The position numbers and the translations under genes are program-made. The notes under the pieces are model-generated. The model saw only the letters and a list, made by a program, of their open reading frames with translations, was not told the origin of the DNA and did not search any database. 64,000 nucleotides of DNA, from positions 25,629,727 to 25,693,726 of the forward strand of contig CM043703.1 in the NCBI GenBank assembly GCA_023935145.1, given 5' to 3'. Source of the DNA: Bretschneidera sinensis. Lineage: Eukaryota; Streptophyta; Magnoliopsida; Brassicales; Akaniaceae. Below are positions 1-11,718 of this stretch, piece after piece; the stretch's first letter is position 1, and each line of letters begins with the position of its first letter.

Positions 1-261
1 AGTGACATCAATGAATTACATTAAATTATATATACAGCCCACTAACTGAGGCATACAGAGAAGTTTGTACCTTGCACTTTGCTAATTCGTACAGAACATT
101 TATATTTTAGTTAATTGGTTAATGTTGGAGTAAAATTATACTTTTTTAACATTAAAATTGTTTAAAAAAATAAACAATTATTCCCGGCTCATTAATTTTA
201 ATTCTAAATTTTAATTCTATATACTAAAAAACATAACAAAATGCATTAAATTCACGCCAAT

Positions 262-500
262 AAAATTTTGGTTCAATGGTAAAAAAAAAACAAAACCGAT
301 TCTCTAAGACCATAAGATCCCAAGTATGATTTTTACCGAAGCTTGAGTTGTTTGTCTAATTATTTATTAGTTATTTCTCGCACTTTAAATGTGTATTATA
401 GTAGTATTATGAGTTGAATTATGTAATTATACTATGGGTTTATATTGTGATCAAAATTTTCAACATACTTCTTTATAAAATTGCTTCAATAAAATAAAAT
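262..500 (+). repeat. tRNA-derived SINE-like unit (copy 1)
   Basis: An A-box-like TGGTTCAATGGT is at 269-280 and a degenerate B-box-like GATCCCAAGTATGATT at 316-331. The unit ends in TTGCTTCAATAAAATAAAA. The unit at 2625-2869 has the same kind of head and nearly the same end (TTGCTTCAGTAAAAAA), which supports one SINE family. No clear target-site duplication was found, so the boundaries are approximate. Confidence 0.45.
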
Positions 501-538
501 TTCATTTTTCGTATTAAAAAAAATTACAACTAAGTGCT

Positions 539-1061
539 TGTCGGGATTTTACTTACGCAGGGAAATTTCACTCAACCAATGACACAACGACATGTGACGT
601 CATTCAAGAGCATGCATAATTTCACAAATCCAGTTAAGCGGGTTAATCACACACTCACATGTGGCATGGGCAAAATTATATTTTCACCCTTACATATTCT
701 GACCAGCCATGACAATTACCTCCAATATTAAAGTTGAGTAAATCCTAATATTATTTTCGTACCTGATATTATTATAATTATTACATCTAATAACCACTAT
801 ATTATTTCCATAATTAATTCCCGTAATAGACTTAATCTTGGATGCTATAAAAAGGAGACTCGTCATTTCTCAAGTATGACACAATTCTCTCTACTACTCT
901 TATTCTCTTATTCTTTTATTTCAAGATATTGACTTAAGTAATGGAGAGTCCCATGATGCACAACCCCCCGCCGGCGACTTCTAGTCATTTTTTGTGTTTC
1001 TGGAGTATGCAAGTGCTTCGCTACTCTCGTAGGATCACTTGTTCCGAAATCGGCATCAACA
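539..1061 (+). mobile_element. Solo-LTR-like fragment
   Basis: The block starts TGTCGGG and ends CATCAACA. A TATA-like CTATAAAAAGG lies near 844-854, followed by a C/T-rich start-site-like stretch and a TTGACTTAAG...GGAGAG...CCCCCCGCCGG segment of the kind found in many plant Ty3/gypsy LTRs. The remnant at 45360-45542 also ends CATCAACA. No matching 5-bp target duplication is visible, so the left edge is uncertain. A 65-codon open frame inside it is not taken as a gene. Confidence 0.4.
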
Positions 1062-2321
1062 TACCCCTTTAAAATCCATTTACTCAAATTTTAGGCCAAA
1101 AAAACACAACCACAACAATTAAATAGGCAAAACGAACAAATATCAAGAACACAACAATTTAACGTGGTTCGACAATCTCTTTGCTTACGTCCATCAATAA
1201 ACTCACTGCTTTATTAATTTTTAATTGCAACTTTAAGAGGAGCAAAAGTGCTAAATTCTCACAATTTCATAATCCGAAAGCTCCAAAATTCTCATACTAG
1301 CTTTACTTGTAAGTGTTCTCCTACTTGACAATTCAATACACTTAAAACTCTCATCTTAGTTATAAGATTTACAATGTATGTTGGAATTATGGGTTCATCT
1401 CAAATTTTCTCTAGAACTTTTTTATATATAAGATATTTTCTTAATACTATTATAATAAGAACAACAACGTCATAATAGACTACTACTACTTATACAAATA
1501 ATAATCTAATAAAAAACTATTCTTATTCCTATTTTTACTTTTATTAAAATAAATAACTACAAAATAAAAAATTATGTTTTTCAATCCAATTCAAAGTATT
1601 TGAGCCAAATCCTTGATCTTTGATTTTGGTAGAATGAAGAGGAAATGGAATCATCCTCGACAACAAGAAGCCGAACAGAAAAGGTTTACTAGCATACCGC
1701 CAAAAATAAATAAATAAAAAAATCAAAATATTTATCTTACTTTTAAGGGCACGTTCTGTCAAGGGCACGTTCTGTCAACTCGATGACGATTATATAAACA
1801 CCAAATAAAACCTTGATTGAAGACTTAAGGTCACCCAAAAGCCTTCACCCAAGCCACGACAAAAGCCTCGCGACGACTTTCTTCTAACCCTTTTTTCTGT
1901 TTTCATATTGTACCAATTAAATATCAAATTAATTTATTAATTCTATTTCTTTGTTTATACAGTGATATGGACAATCACTAACATGAGAATAATTTTTTTA
2001 CTCTAATTTGTTTTCATCTTTTCTTTAATAATAAATTTATTCTCATCTTTAAAGTTAACAAATTTGCTTTGATTAGATTAAACAATCACTATTACTTACT
2101 ATAAGGAAGAAGAGGTTAGCAATTTTTCTGTTATAAGTTTGTGGAAAAGAATGATAAAGAGATGCTGATAGTTCAAGAAACAATAGATTTTTTTATTTTA
2201 AAATAGAAAAAAATATATTATTCTCTTTGAAATATGAGCACATTTAGACTTAAATTCTTGTTTGTTATCTGGGGAAATATATTGAAGATGATTACTTAAT
2301 TTTTTTTGAAAATAAATATTA
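1062..2321. other. AT-rich intergenic stretch, no gene seen
   Basis: No coding signal was recognised. A short segment at about 1150-1200 (AACACAACAATTTAACGTGG followed by TTCGAC) resembles the ACGTGGTTCGG motif common in plant copia LTR remnants. A perfect 16-bp direct repeat, AAGGGCACGTTCTGTC, occurs twice in tandem at 1745-1776. Confidence 0.5.
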
Positions 2322-2566
2322 TTCCGTCAGTCCATATTATTAGCTCCTTTTGAAAAAATACAAGTTTTTAAGACTTTTTTTTACTGTAACATTTAATTAC
2401 ATTGTTACATTTAAGTGGAGTAACCCATTTTGTCTTAGTTATCGTGTAAATTTAATATGATAAGGCTATTATTGAAAAAGTTAAAATTTATAATTATTAA
2501 TTATAAAAAGTGGATAATTTTTTGAAACATCCCAAAAAGTGAACTAATAATATGAGACTGAGGGAG
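2322..2566. mobile_element. Stowaway-like MITE
   Basis: The terminal inverted repeats are of the CTCCCTCNGTCC type. The left end is TTCCGTCAGTCCATATTATT and the right end, read on the other strand, is CTCCCTCAGTCTCATATTAT. TA dinucleotides flank both ends (2320-2321 and 2567-2568), as expected for Tc1/mariner-derived MITEs. It is 245 bp long and has no coding capacity. Confidence 0.75.
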
Positions 2567-2624
2567 TACTTAATAAGCAGCATGAGTGTTTAGGGTGTAG
2601 ACCATATGTTTTTAAAAATGTACT

Positions 2625-2869
2625 ATTATACCGACAAGGTCTTGGTTTAGTTGTTAAGATTGAGATTTTAAGGTAATAAGGTTTCAAGTTTGATTTTCAC
2701 GTTGTGTGGAATATTTGTTCGATTTATATATCTGTTATTTATATTACTTTAAGTGGATAGTGATAGTCTTGTAGGCTTTTATACGAGTGATGAGATAATA
2801 CAAGCTTGCATTATAATCAAATCAATAATTGTACAACTTATATATAACATTGCTTCAGTAAAAAAAAAA
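2625..2869 (+). repeat. tRNA-derived SINE-like unit (copy 2)
   Basis: An A-box-like TGGTTTAGTTG is at 2643-2653 and a B-box-like GGTTTCAAGTTTGATT at 2680-2695, at a tRNA-like distance. The unit ends TTGCTTCAGTAAAAAAAAAA. The shared end with the unit at 262-500 suggests one SINE family. The 5' edge is approximate. Confidence 0.5.
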
Positions 2870-3010
2870 TGTACACGTTATTATATATGGTTTAATTAAA
2901 TAAAGTAAGGGGTCACTTGTATGAGTGCTCAACTACCCATTGAAAAAATTGATTGATAGATTACGATAAATTAAGCCATCTTGCTCTAATTGTTAATATG
3001 TTAACATGTA

Positions 3011-3193
3011 CTCTCTCCATTCCATAATTTTTGTTCATCATTGAAACTCCAACTTTTATCAAAACATCAATTAATGCATTGTTTTTTTAAAGTTACTCTT
3101 TACATTACAAAAATATGTTCGACTTTAATTTCAAAATTGACAAAATTACGGGACATCTCAAAATAAAATAAAAAAATTATGAGATATAGAAAG
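3011..3193. mobile_element. Stowaway-like MITE
   Basis: Left end CTCTCTCCATTCCATAATTT after TA (3009-3010). The right end, read in reverse, is CTTTCTATATCTCATAATTT, followed by TA (3194-3195). It is 183 bp long and noncoding. The imperfect inverted repeats and TA flanks fit a decayed Tc1/mariner MITE. Confidence 0.65.
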
Positions 3194-3796
3194 TAGCTAT
3201 TAAGAATAATTATGATACTAATTATTTGAAAACCTAAAGTTGATCAGAAATAATCAAATTCTTCTTTTATACTCTAATAATAATCACAATTGCCAAGAGC
3301 TCCGTCTTTCACTTACTTCTTTTTTTTCATATTGGGTTATTGGTTATTTGTTTTTTAATAAAAAAAATTGGATTACATAATGAAAAGTAATTTTCTCTCC
3401 TCGTTTATTTTTTTATTTATTTTTGATATAAGTGAAATTTGATCATCCATCTCTTATATGCGATAACAAACGGTTTTACCAAATAAAATTATTGTGTTAA
3501 ATTTTGCCACAAAAGCTTTTACTTGATTGTAGGAAACAGAGGTAAGGTTTTGAATAGATGTGTAGCTCCATTCGATGTTTTCATAACATACAATCTATCA
3601 CTTTCTTATGTATAAAAGAAAAATTGTGGTGTGAGTTGAAAGGAGGAATATATTTTTAACATAATTGAAAGGAATATTCGTTAATTAGAAATCATCTTTG
3701 TACTTAACAACAAGGAAATTGAACCCAACCGAGTAAACATGGGCCCAACTTAATTTATTAGACTGAAATTTCAAGATTCTATTGGGCCTATTATCA
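3194..3796. other. AT-rich intergenic stretch, nothing recognised
   Basis: No gene, RNA or repeat could be supported on either strand. Confidence 0.5.
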
Positions 3797-4179
3797 AAGG
3801 CAGATGTTTAGATGAGCTAAACCGGATTAGGCACAATTTAGCCCTTAAATTTGAGATGTGCATCTTAGCTCCAATGCATATGATTTTTAGTAAAAAAGCC
3901 TGTAGTTGTGCTAAATTGGGATTCACAAGGGTCCATGTTCATGGGCTTTTCTTGACTCAAAAAGCCCTTTTTCATTATTCTTTTTTGGGTCAAGAAAAGC
4001 CCATGAACATGGACCCTTGTGAATCCAATTTAGCACAACTTTTTTTTTTTTACTAAAACTAGTATGGGCCAAAATCATATGTATTGGAGCTAAGATCCAT
4101 ATGTTGGGGTACAGTGAAATCTCAATTTTCAGGGCTAAATTGGGCCTAATCCGGTCTAGCTCATCTAAACATCTGCCTT
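3797..4179. mobile_element. Long-hairpin (foldback-like) MITE
   Basis: Two arms of about 180 bp are near reverse complements: the left arm starts AAGGCAGATGTTTAGATGAG and the right arm ends with its complement. The inner arms match closely around CCATGTTCATGGGCTTTTCT. The loop is only about 20 nt (around 3966-3985). Transcribed, it would fold into one long stem. An open frame across it (3856-4056) is a by-product of the inverted repeat. The target duplication is not clear. Confidence 0.75.
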
Positions 4180-4795
4180 AACTGCAGCATTTTGAGAACA
4201 AGGGAGTTGAGAGAAAATGAGTGGCTTGTAGTAGAGAGGCCCTTTATTCAAATGGTTTCAGTTTAATGGGACAATCGTCAGTGCACTGGTTATGTCAAGA
4301 ATGAGTAGCTGTTCTCAGAAGCAGTTGCCATTTCGTTCTTAGTTTATGATCGGTAGAGAAGAAAAAAAGGTGGAAGGAAAACGGAGAGGAACAAAACAGA
4401 ACATGATCGAATTTTTTTTTAAAAGATTAATATTTTCTATCATGCATTTGATTAAAATGATTGAAAAGTGAGAGAAAATAAGAAAATAACAAAAATATTA
4501 GTTTATTTTTATTTTTTTCATATTCAATCATTTTATGTAGCAAAAATATTTCAATCATCTTAATGTGAAAAGATTGTGATTTATACATGTGAAAATAAAA
4601 TATCAATTATCTCACTTTCGTTTTCTCTGAACAATGAAAAAATATTCATTCCTCTCACTTTTTAAACCTATCAATGAAAGCCGAAGTCTTCAACAACATT
4701 CTTAAAATTGAAAGGAAAAAAAGAATCGCATAAAGCCAAACTTTTAGGCCTCTAAATTTCAGCAAAATTTTTGCTCATTTGGGTGGCGGGGGGGT
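4180..4795. other. AT-rich intergenic stretch, no gene seen
   Basis: Low-complexity AT-rich sequence with no recognisable coding or repeat signal. Confidence 0.5.
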
Positions 4796-5137
4796 TTGTC
4801 CTCTAATTTGCCCTTAACTTCCGATGATTTGATAGGGTCGGTTACAAATTTTGATAAGAGACCTGGTAATACAAGTTTAACGCCCAAATTACTGGGACTT
4901 GACACACTCGAGCGGGAAATTAGGGATTTTTCTTACCACTGGATAACCAATAAGGAAAGGAAAATGTTGGAGAAAGTAAGGGCAGGTCTCAAAAGCAAGA
5001 TTGGACATATCCCATTAAATGCACTGAAATATAAAAATCCTGTGTGCGATACTATGAAGTTTCTTGGAAAGACACCATCTGCTACTAGAATTTCAGATTC
5101 TAGCGATCTTCGCACAGCAAAAATCTTTGTTTCTTAA
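4796..5137 (+). CDS. Unassigned ORF, possible gene fragment
   Basis: This is an open frame of about 113 codons whose composition is more protein-like than its AT-rich surroundings (for example EREIRDFSYHWITNKERKML and KVRAGLKSKIG). It opens with a non-ATG codon after an upstream open stretch, and its first internal ATG lies near 4963, so it may be one exon or a pseudogene piece, not a complete gene. I do not recognise the family. No promoter, splice partner or neighbouring exon could be identified. An antisense 60-codon frame overlaps it and is taken as a shadow. Confidence 0.3.
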   Translation: MSSNLPLTSDDLIGSVTNFDKRPGNTSLTPKLLGLDTLEREIRDFSYHWITNKERKMLEKVRAGLKSKIGHIPLNALKYKNPVCDTMKFLGKTPSATRISDSSDLRTAKIFVS

Positions 5138-6436
5138 AAGAATACTGTTTCCTTTGCATTCCCCTTTGAACATCGAGTTGCAAACAAAAAAATCTTTGAT
5201 TAGATTGAATTAATAAAAAAATACATAGTATAAAAGTTTATTTTATCATTAAATAAAAAAAATATTTTTTTTATGTTGTTTAATAATAAATCTTCATATC
5301 ATGTATCTCTAATGAATTTATATTAAAAAAAAACTTTTTGTTATAAACATGTATCTTAAGTTTATCTATGTATGCAACTAATTAAGCACAAGTCGTAGGC
5401 ATTTATTGGTTGGATTTCCTTCTTGTTTGTTGTCGATCCGCAAAATTAACTAATTAGTTATTGTCTCAAGTTTACTAGACTAACCGCAAACAAACTACAC
5501 ATGTTTGAACAATGTCTGTTCGAGTTGGTTCATTAGCTCGAGAGATTTATTCTTATTCGTTTAATACAGTCCTAGTTTTTAAAGTAATATTTGTGTTCAA
5601 TTTGTTAAACTTTTGAAGAGCTCAAATCATTTATATTCGGTATAAACAAGTGTTTTTAGAAGTGAAGGTGTTAGGTGAGTCGTTTTGCCTCAATGAGGTC
5701 AGGCGTAAGTCTCGAGACGTTGGGACATAAGTTTTTTTAAACGTTGGAGTGTTTCGAAATTCTAATAAAATAAAAAAATTAATTAATCAAAATAATATAA
5801 ATTATATAAATATAATAATTAAAATTTAAATAATTTAATTTTCAAAAAAATTAATACTTTTATTAATTCTCTAGATCATATAAATTATAATTATAATTTT
5901 AAAATATTAATATATATTTATACATATATTATATATAATTTTTTATTTTTATATTGTTGTAACTTATAAGTGATTAATTAAATAATTTATATATATATAT
6001 ATATTTTTTTAAAAATTTTTAAAAAAACTTAAACCGATCACTGGAGTGTAAAAGGCTTACACCTTGAACGTGCACATACGTCCCGAAACGAAACAAAACA
6101 CGTATGGCAGACATTTTATTTTATTCCCGTCTCTGGACTTGCCCAGGAAATGACTTTAGAAACACTGCAATAAACAAACAAACAAAAAAGTTAGGGTTCT
6201 ATGTTAGTTTATATTCCTTGTCGATTCCTTTTTTTATCATCTCAAACTTTAATATGTTAAATCGATTGTTTAACATGGTATCAAAATTCTTTCTAAGCAA
6301 GTGGTTCAGAATTCATATTTTGGACCCTTTATTTTATAAAGTGCTCACGATGGACAAAGCCACAACATGAAGCTTAGGCAGAACAGACAAGCTTTTGAAA
6401 AATGTGCGATTTTGTTCTTGAACAACCGAACATAAG
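5138..6436. other. AT-rich intergenic stretch
   Basis: Mostly AT-rich, including an (AT)n run near 5985-6005. A small segment near 5690-5775 (GGCGTAAGTCTCGAGACGTT, then TTCTAATAAAATAAAA) resembles one near 43460-43540, so it may be a degraded repeat family. The 88-codon frame at 6104-6370 has no family resemblance and is not called. Confidence 0.45.
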
Positions 6437-7209
6437 AACTTCTTTTTGTTTTCAAACACATTGCTTTAAGCGTTCGTGCATAAAACATCCAGACATTTGA
6501 ATTATGTAGAAAGTAAACATTCTTGACTTGGGATCTATTAATCTTCTTTTGCTTTTTGCACCGATTTAAGAGCTCAATTGCATGCCAAAAGTTATAGCGT
6601 AAATATATGTATATACTATGTGCCTCAACTTTTTTGACCAAAATGTTTCAAAAAATCTAAATTTCTTTAAAGCAAACAAAAGGACAATAGAATAATTTAA
6701 TAATATTATTGATTTAATTTCTTTAACTTTGAAAGATTTTTTGTGATATCAAATCAACTGATGATTGTAAAATTGCATCATGACACGTATGGTTGAAAAA
6801 AACTTATTGAGATTTATAGTTTGAGACTTAGTTTCATTGTCCTCACGCGCCACCAACTGTCCCACCATTAATTGAAGAGGTTATTTTCTAGATCTACACT
6901 TTTTAATGGGTTATTATCATAAATAGATATCACTATTGGGCAGGAATTGAATTTCGGTCGACCTGCAACGGATCGTTGTTAGGAATGGTCAGGGTGCATC
7001 CCTAATGCCGACGTCGTCCGCCACCTACTACTCTAATTTTTTATTTTTGTTGTTGTAAAAGTAAAAAAGAAAATCTTTGTTTTAATGATGTTTTATTGTA
7101 TAACTAAAGTTATTTAAATCAGAAAAATTGAGACTCAACGCTAACTTGCATATATTATGCAGTAAGTTGGCATTTATATATATAATGCAACTATATTTGC
7201 ATCATGTTC

Positions 7210-7497
7210 TGATAGAGACACTTTCTCTGATATTGTTTTGAATTGGTTTGCTTTTGACTTTGTCCTTGTAATTTGAATTTTGTATTCTTTTATTTCATTA
7301 TATTTAGGAGTTAATTTAGATAGAGTTGTAGTATTTGAATTTGGAGTTAATTTAGATAGAGTTGTTGTATTTGAATTTGGAATTAGATAGAGCCATTGTA
7401 TTTGAATTTTCCTATGACATACTATAAGTAATGATCAATGCAAAGTTATTTTGTATGGCCTTTATTTCATTTATTGTCTTCTACATTTCCTTGTATA
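7210..7497 (+). repeat. CopA 5' LTR (copy 1)
   Basis: Starts TGATAGAGACACTTTCTCTG and ends TTCCTTGTATA, immediately before a tRNA-Met-type primer site (TCGTATCAGAGC at 7498-7509, first G mutated). It contains three imperfect tandem copies of a unit like AGTTTAGATAGAGTTGTTG plus TATTTGAATTT, while the 3' LTR has one. This explains 288 versus 221 bp. Confidence 0.85.
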
Positions 7498-7499
7498 TC

Positions 7500-7912
7500 G
7501 TATCAGAGCACCTCTCTTCATTGCCCTCTTCTTCACGGTAAGCCTTTTTTGCTTTCTTGAGCAGTTCTCAATTCTAATAAGCTGAGTGAAATACAGAGCA
7601 ATTGACAAGGCTCAGCAGCACCAGAAGAGGGTGTCAAAGGGATACTTAACTCAAACTCTTGTTGATCAGATGCAGAAGCATATTCAGCAAGGTTCAACAA
7701 TGTTGTTCCAAGAACAGGAACTTGGTTCTTTGGCCCCTATTTCAAGCCATTACTAATGGCAATGAAACCGATCTCCCAAAGGTGAAACACATTCTCCTTA
7801 CTACCATCTCTTTCTTTCTTTCTTTCTTTCTTTCTTTAATCTTTCTTTTCCTTAGACTTTTCCTTTTGCATTATCTCGACTATCTCTTTCTCTTCTTTAA
7901 GCTACTACAGTA
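7500..7912 (+). other. CopA 5' leader, copy 1
   Basis: Untranslated region between primer site and gag, with a (TTTC)n microsatellite at about 7808-7838. The same leader occurs in copy 2 (11731-11938 and 22356-22541), where the microsatellite is shorter. Confidence 0.6.
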
Positions 7913-8490
7913 ATGGCTACAAACAATCAATCAAATTCTTCAACCTCCCAACTGGCAATTCATAACACCAACGAGCCAAATAATACCTTAATCACCATCA
8001 ATATCTCAGCTGAGGCCCTACTTAAACTTACCAACAATAATTACATCTCATGAAAGCTTTTATTTCACACCCTCTTTATCGGATATGATCTCCTAGGATA
8101 TGTAGATGGATCAAGACCATGTCCACCAACCACTGTTACTACAAACAATACCACTACACCAAATCCTGCTGACATCATATGGGTTCGACAAGATCAATTA
8201 ATTCTAAATGCTCTTGTTGGATAACTTTCTCCCACTATCATTCATTTCATTGCTTGAGCTAAGACATCGCACGAGGCATGGAAAATTTTGGCAAACACAT
8301 ATGCCAAGCCGTCACAAGGACGCATTAAGCAGGTAAAAAGTCACCTTAAAAATCTAACCAAAGGCACTCAAAGTGTTAATGATTTCCTACAAACAGTGAG
8401 AGCTCGTGCTGATGAGCTTGCGATTCTTAGAGCACCAATAGAAGAAGACACTATCACATTGTTGAAACAAGTTTATCCCTACTCTCTCAT
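7913..8490 (+). pseudogene. CopA gag remnant, copy 1
   Basis: The ATG at 7913 opens a copia gag of the UBN2/DUF4219 kind (MATNNQSNSSTSQLAIHNTN). Several in-frame stops follow (after NNNYIS, after NALVG and after HFIA). The best-preserved part is 8288-8497, with KQVKSHLKNLTKGTQSVNDF and ARADELAILRAPIEEDT, typical of the gag helical core. It stops before any zinc knuckle because of the internal deletion. It would not give a working capsid protein. Confidence 0.75.
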
Positions 8491-8499
8491 GCCTTAATA

Positions 8500-9061
8500 C
8501 CTTTAATATTTTGGCCTCAATCCTTTGGTACTACAATTTATTTAATTAATAGAATGCCAACTCCAACACTTAATCTTTCGTCTCATTTTGAAAAAAAATT
8601 TAGCACTTCTCCAAACTATTCAAAACTTCGAATCTTTGGATGTTTATGCTACCCTTGGCTTCGCCCCTATTCCTCTCACAAACTTGATGCTCGCTCTAAA
8701 CCATGTGTCTTTCTATGCTACTCTCTGACACATAGTGCATATCTTTGTTTCCATCCATCCAAATTAAAAACATGTCTTTAGGCATGTCAAGTTTGTTGAG
8801 TCGATGTTTCCATTTCACACACTATCCATTCACCTTCTTCGTCCACAACCTGATATTGTGTCTACTTGGATTCCACCGCCTATCATTATTCCATTGCCAA
8901 CCGCACCTTCGCCAATAGCATCTTTGCCAACTGACACCACCCCATCTGATGTGCAACTTATCAGGCAGCCCCAATGAATAGTACCAATGCCATCTACCGA
9001 ACCATTAGCCTCAGCCACAAACACATAACCTTTACCATCCAATTCAACCACCACTGCACCT
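8500..9061 (+). pseudogene. CopA integrase C-terminal remnant, copy 1
   Basis: The segment at 8554-8781 encodes the integrase tail of copia elements: YSKLRIFGCLCYPWLRPYSS, then HKLDARSKPCVFLCYS, which match the FGC-CYP and HKL-PRS-PCVFLGY motifs. The catalytic core and the HHCC zinc domain are absent. The following bases to 9061 are the proline/threonine-rich linker, with frameshifts. Confidence 0.75.
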
Positions 9062-10204
9062 TTGCCCAACCCATCACCTTTCACAGTAACCACTTCCAAT
9101 CCCTCAATCTCTCAATCTACTCAGACCCACCCAATGATCACAAGAGCCAAAAACAACATTACCAAACCTATTCAAAAATTAAATCTTTCCAATCAACTAT
9201 ATCCACCCATTGAAATAGAACCCACTATTGTGGCCCAAGCCCTCAAGCATAAAAAATGGCGTCGGGCCATGTCTGAGGAATATGATGCTCTTATTCGAAA
9301 TGGGACATGGGAGTTAGTACCTCCTGCTTCTAGTTATAATATATTTGGTTGTAAGTGGATTTTTTGCATTAAACGACACTCTGATGGTTCTATTGGCAGG
9401 TACAAAGCTTGTGTAGTAGCTAAAGGTTTTCATCAACGTCCTGGTGTTAACTATCATGATACATTTAGCCCTGTGGTAAAGCCAACTACGGTATGCCTTG
9501 TTCTTAGTCTTGTTGTTAGTTGTAGATGGTCTATTAATAACTTGATATCAATAATGCATTTTTACAAGGTCGTCTTTCTGAAGATGTCTATATGTCACAA
9601 CCACAAGGCTTTGCTTATCCTGATAATTCATCTTATCTATACAAGCTTAGAAAAGCAATTTATGGGCTAAAGCAAGCGCCTCATGCTTGGTACACTGAGC
9701 TTCACAAATTTCTTTTTGCTTCGGGTTTTCAAAACTCACTAGTTGATACTTCTCTGTTCATTTTCAAACATGGTGGTCATCTTATCAATCTCTTAGTTTA
9801 TGTGGATGATATCATTATAACTGGTGATAATGATGGTTTTGTTCAACAATTTGTGACTCTATTATCTCAACAATTTTTTTTTAAAAGATCTTGGGCAACT
9901 ATCTTATTTTCTAGGTGTGGAAGTCTTATCGCATCCTCTTGGTCTTTTGTTCTCTCAAAGACTCTATATAATAGATGTTTTAACTTGTACAAAAATGATG
10001 GAAACCAAACCTGTTCTCACACCTCTTCCCACTTCACCATTGATCACTTTGAACTCTGGTTCTCCACTTTCGGATCCATCTAAATACCGTGCCATTGTTA
10101 GGAGCTTACAATATCTATTACTTACTCAGCCGAACATAGCTTTTGCTGTCAAAAGTTTTCGTAATTTATGCATAAACCAACTTAAATCATTGGATTCTAG
10201 TTAA
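9062..10204 (+). pseudogene. CopA reverse transcriptase remnant, copy 1
   Basis: The domain order is normal: [44 protein letters not shown], then (frame changed) YLYKLRKAIYGLKQAPHAWY and the catalytic YVDDIIITGD near 9799. At least two frameshifts separate the open pieces (9062-9670, 9592-10083, 9917-10204). The catalytic YVDD box is intact but the reading frame is not. Relative to copy 2 it lacks insertions. Confidence 0.8.
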
Positions 10205-10655
10205 GAGACTTCTCCGTTATCTTTGTGGCTCGGTTAATGAAGGCATACTCCGCTACTGCAAATCACCACAATCTTTACATGCTTTCTCTGATGCCTTTTA
10301 GGCTAGGAACATATATGATTTCACTTCCACCAATGCATATATTGTTTACCTTGGTCATAATTCGATTTCCTGGAGTTCCAAAAAGCAGCGCCCTGTTGCC
10401 CAATCCAGCATTGAGGCCGAGTATCGATCTGTTGTAAATACTGTTGCCGAAATCAACTGGGTGTGCTCTCTCTTGGCTGAACTTGGTGTGTTTCTTTCAC
10501 ATTCACCTGTGATTTACTGTGATAACATTGGGGCCACTAATCTCTGTTCCAACCCAGTCTTTCACTCTAGAATGAAGCACGTGACTATTGACTTCCATTT
10601 TTTTCGTGATCAAGTTCAATCAGGATGTTTGCGTGTTGCTCATGTTTCTAGTAAA
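10205..10655 (+). pseudogene. CopA RNase H remnant, copy 1 (truncated by the duplication junction)
   Basis: The frame at 10461-10655 reads VIYCDNIGATNLCSNPVFHS, then RMKHVTIDFHFFRDQVQSG and LRVAHVSSK, the usual end of copia RNase H. It is cut at 10655 where the duplicated flank begins. The missing tail (DQLADALTKPL) is present in copy 2 at 39389-39421. Confidence 0.8.
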
Positions 10656-11431
10656 TAACTTCTTTTTGTTTTCAAACACATTGCTTTAAGCGTTCGTGCA
10701 TAAAATATCCAGACATTTGAATTATGTAGAAAGTAAACATTCTTAACTTGGGATCTATTAATCTTCTTTTGCTTTTTGCACCGATTTAAGAGCTCAATTG
10801 CATGCCAAAAGTTATGGAGTAAATATATGTTTACACTTTGTGCCTTAACTTTTTTGACCAAAATGTTTCAAAAAATCTAAATTTCTTTAAAGCAAACAAA
10901 AGGGCAATAGAATAATTTAATAATATTATTGATTTAATTTCTTTAACTTTGAAAGATTTTTTGCGATATCAAACTAGCTGATGATTGTAAAATTGCATCC
11001 TGACACATATGGTTGAAAAAAGCTCATTGAGATCTATAGTTTGAGACTCAGTTTCATTGTCCTCACGCGCCACCAACTGTCCCACCTTTAATTGATGAGG
11101 TTATTTTTTAGATCTACACTTTTTGATAGGGTATTATCATAAATAGATATCACCATTGGGCAGGAATTGAATTTCGGTCGACCTACAACGGATCATTCTC
11201 AGGAATGGTCAGGGTGCATCCCTAATACCGACGCCGTCCGCCACCTACTGCTCTAATTTTTTTTATTTTTTTGTTGTAAAAGTAAAAAAAGAAAATCTTT
11301 ATTTTAATGATGTTTTATTGTATAACTAAAGTTATTTAAATCAGAAAAATTGAGACTCAACGCTAACTTGCATATATTATGCAGTAAGTTGGCATTTATA
11401 TATATAATGTAACTATATTTGCATCATGTTC

Positions 11432-11718
11432 TGATAGAGACACTTTCTCTGATATTGTTTTGAATTGGTTTGCTTTTGACTTTGTCTTTGTAATTTGAAT
11501 TTTGTATTCTTCTGTTTCATTATATTTAGGAGTTAATTTAGATAGAGCTGTTGTATTTGAATTTAGAGTTAGTTTAGATAGAGTTGTTGTATTTGAATTT
11601 GGAGTTAGATAGAGCCGTTGTATTTGAATTTTTCTGTTACCTACTTAAATGTTGATCAATGCAAAGTTATTTTGTGTGGCCTTTATTTCGTTTATTGTCT
11701 TCTACATTTCCTTGTATA
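11432..11718 (+). repeat. CopA 5' LTR (copy 2)
   Basis: Same ends as the first LTR, also preceded by TGTTC because the flank was duplicated. It is followed by an intact tRNA-Met primer site, TGGTATCAGAGC, at 11719-11730. Confidence 0.85.

Larger units (their letters stand above)
6437..10655 (+). repeat. Tandem segmental duplication, copy 1 (CopA with 5' flank)
   Basis: The unit holds about 770 bp of non-element flank (from AACTTCTTTTTG), then a CopA 5' LTR and internal region. It stops abruptly inside the RNase H tail at GTTTCTAGTAAA. At 10656-10657 the sequence jumps back to the flank start with one filler base. The LTR starts (7210 and 11432) are 4222 bp apart, matching the unit length. 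In copy 2 the same RNase H tail continues past the break at 39388/39389, so copy 2 holds the original 3' junction. The two copies differ at scattered positions throughout. Confidence 0.85.

Noticed and set aside
6345..6641. 98-codon minus-strand ORF in the duplicated flank
   Set aside because: Its twin at 10640-10861 differs in length and start, and composition is low-complexity; the conservation reflects the DNA duplication.
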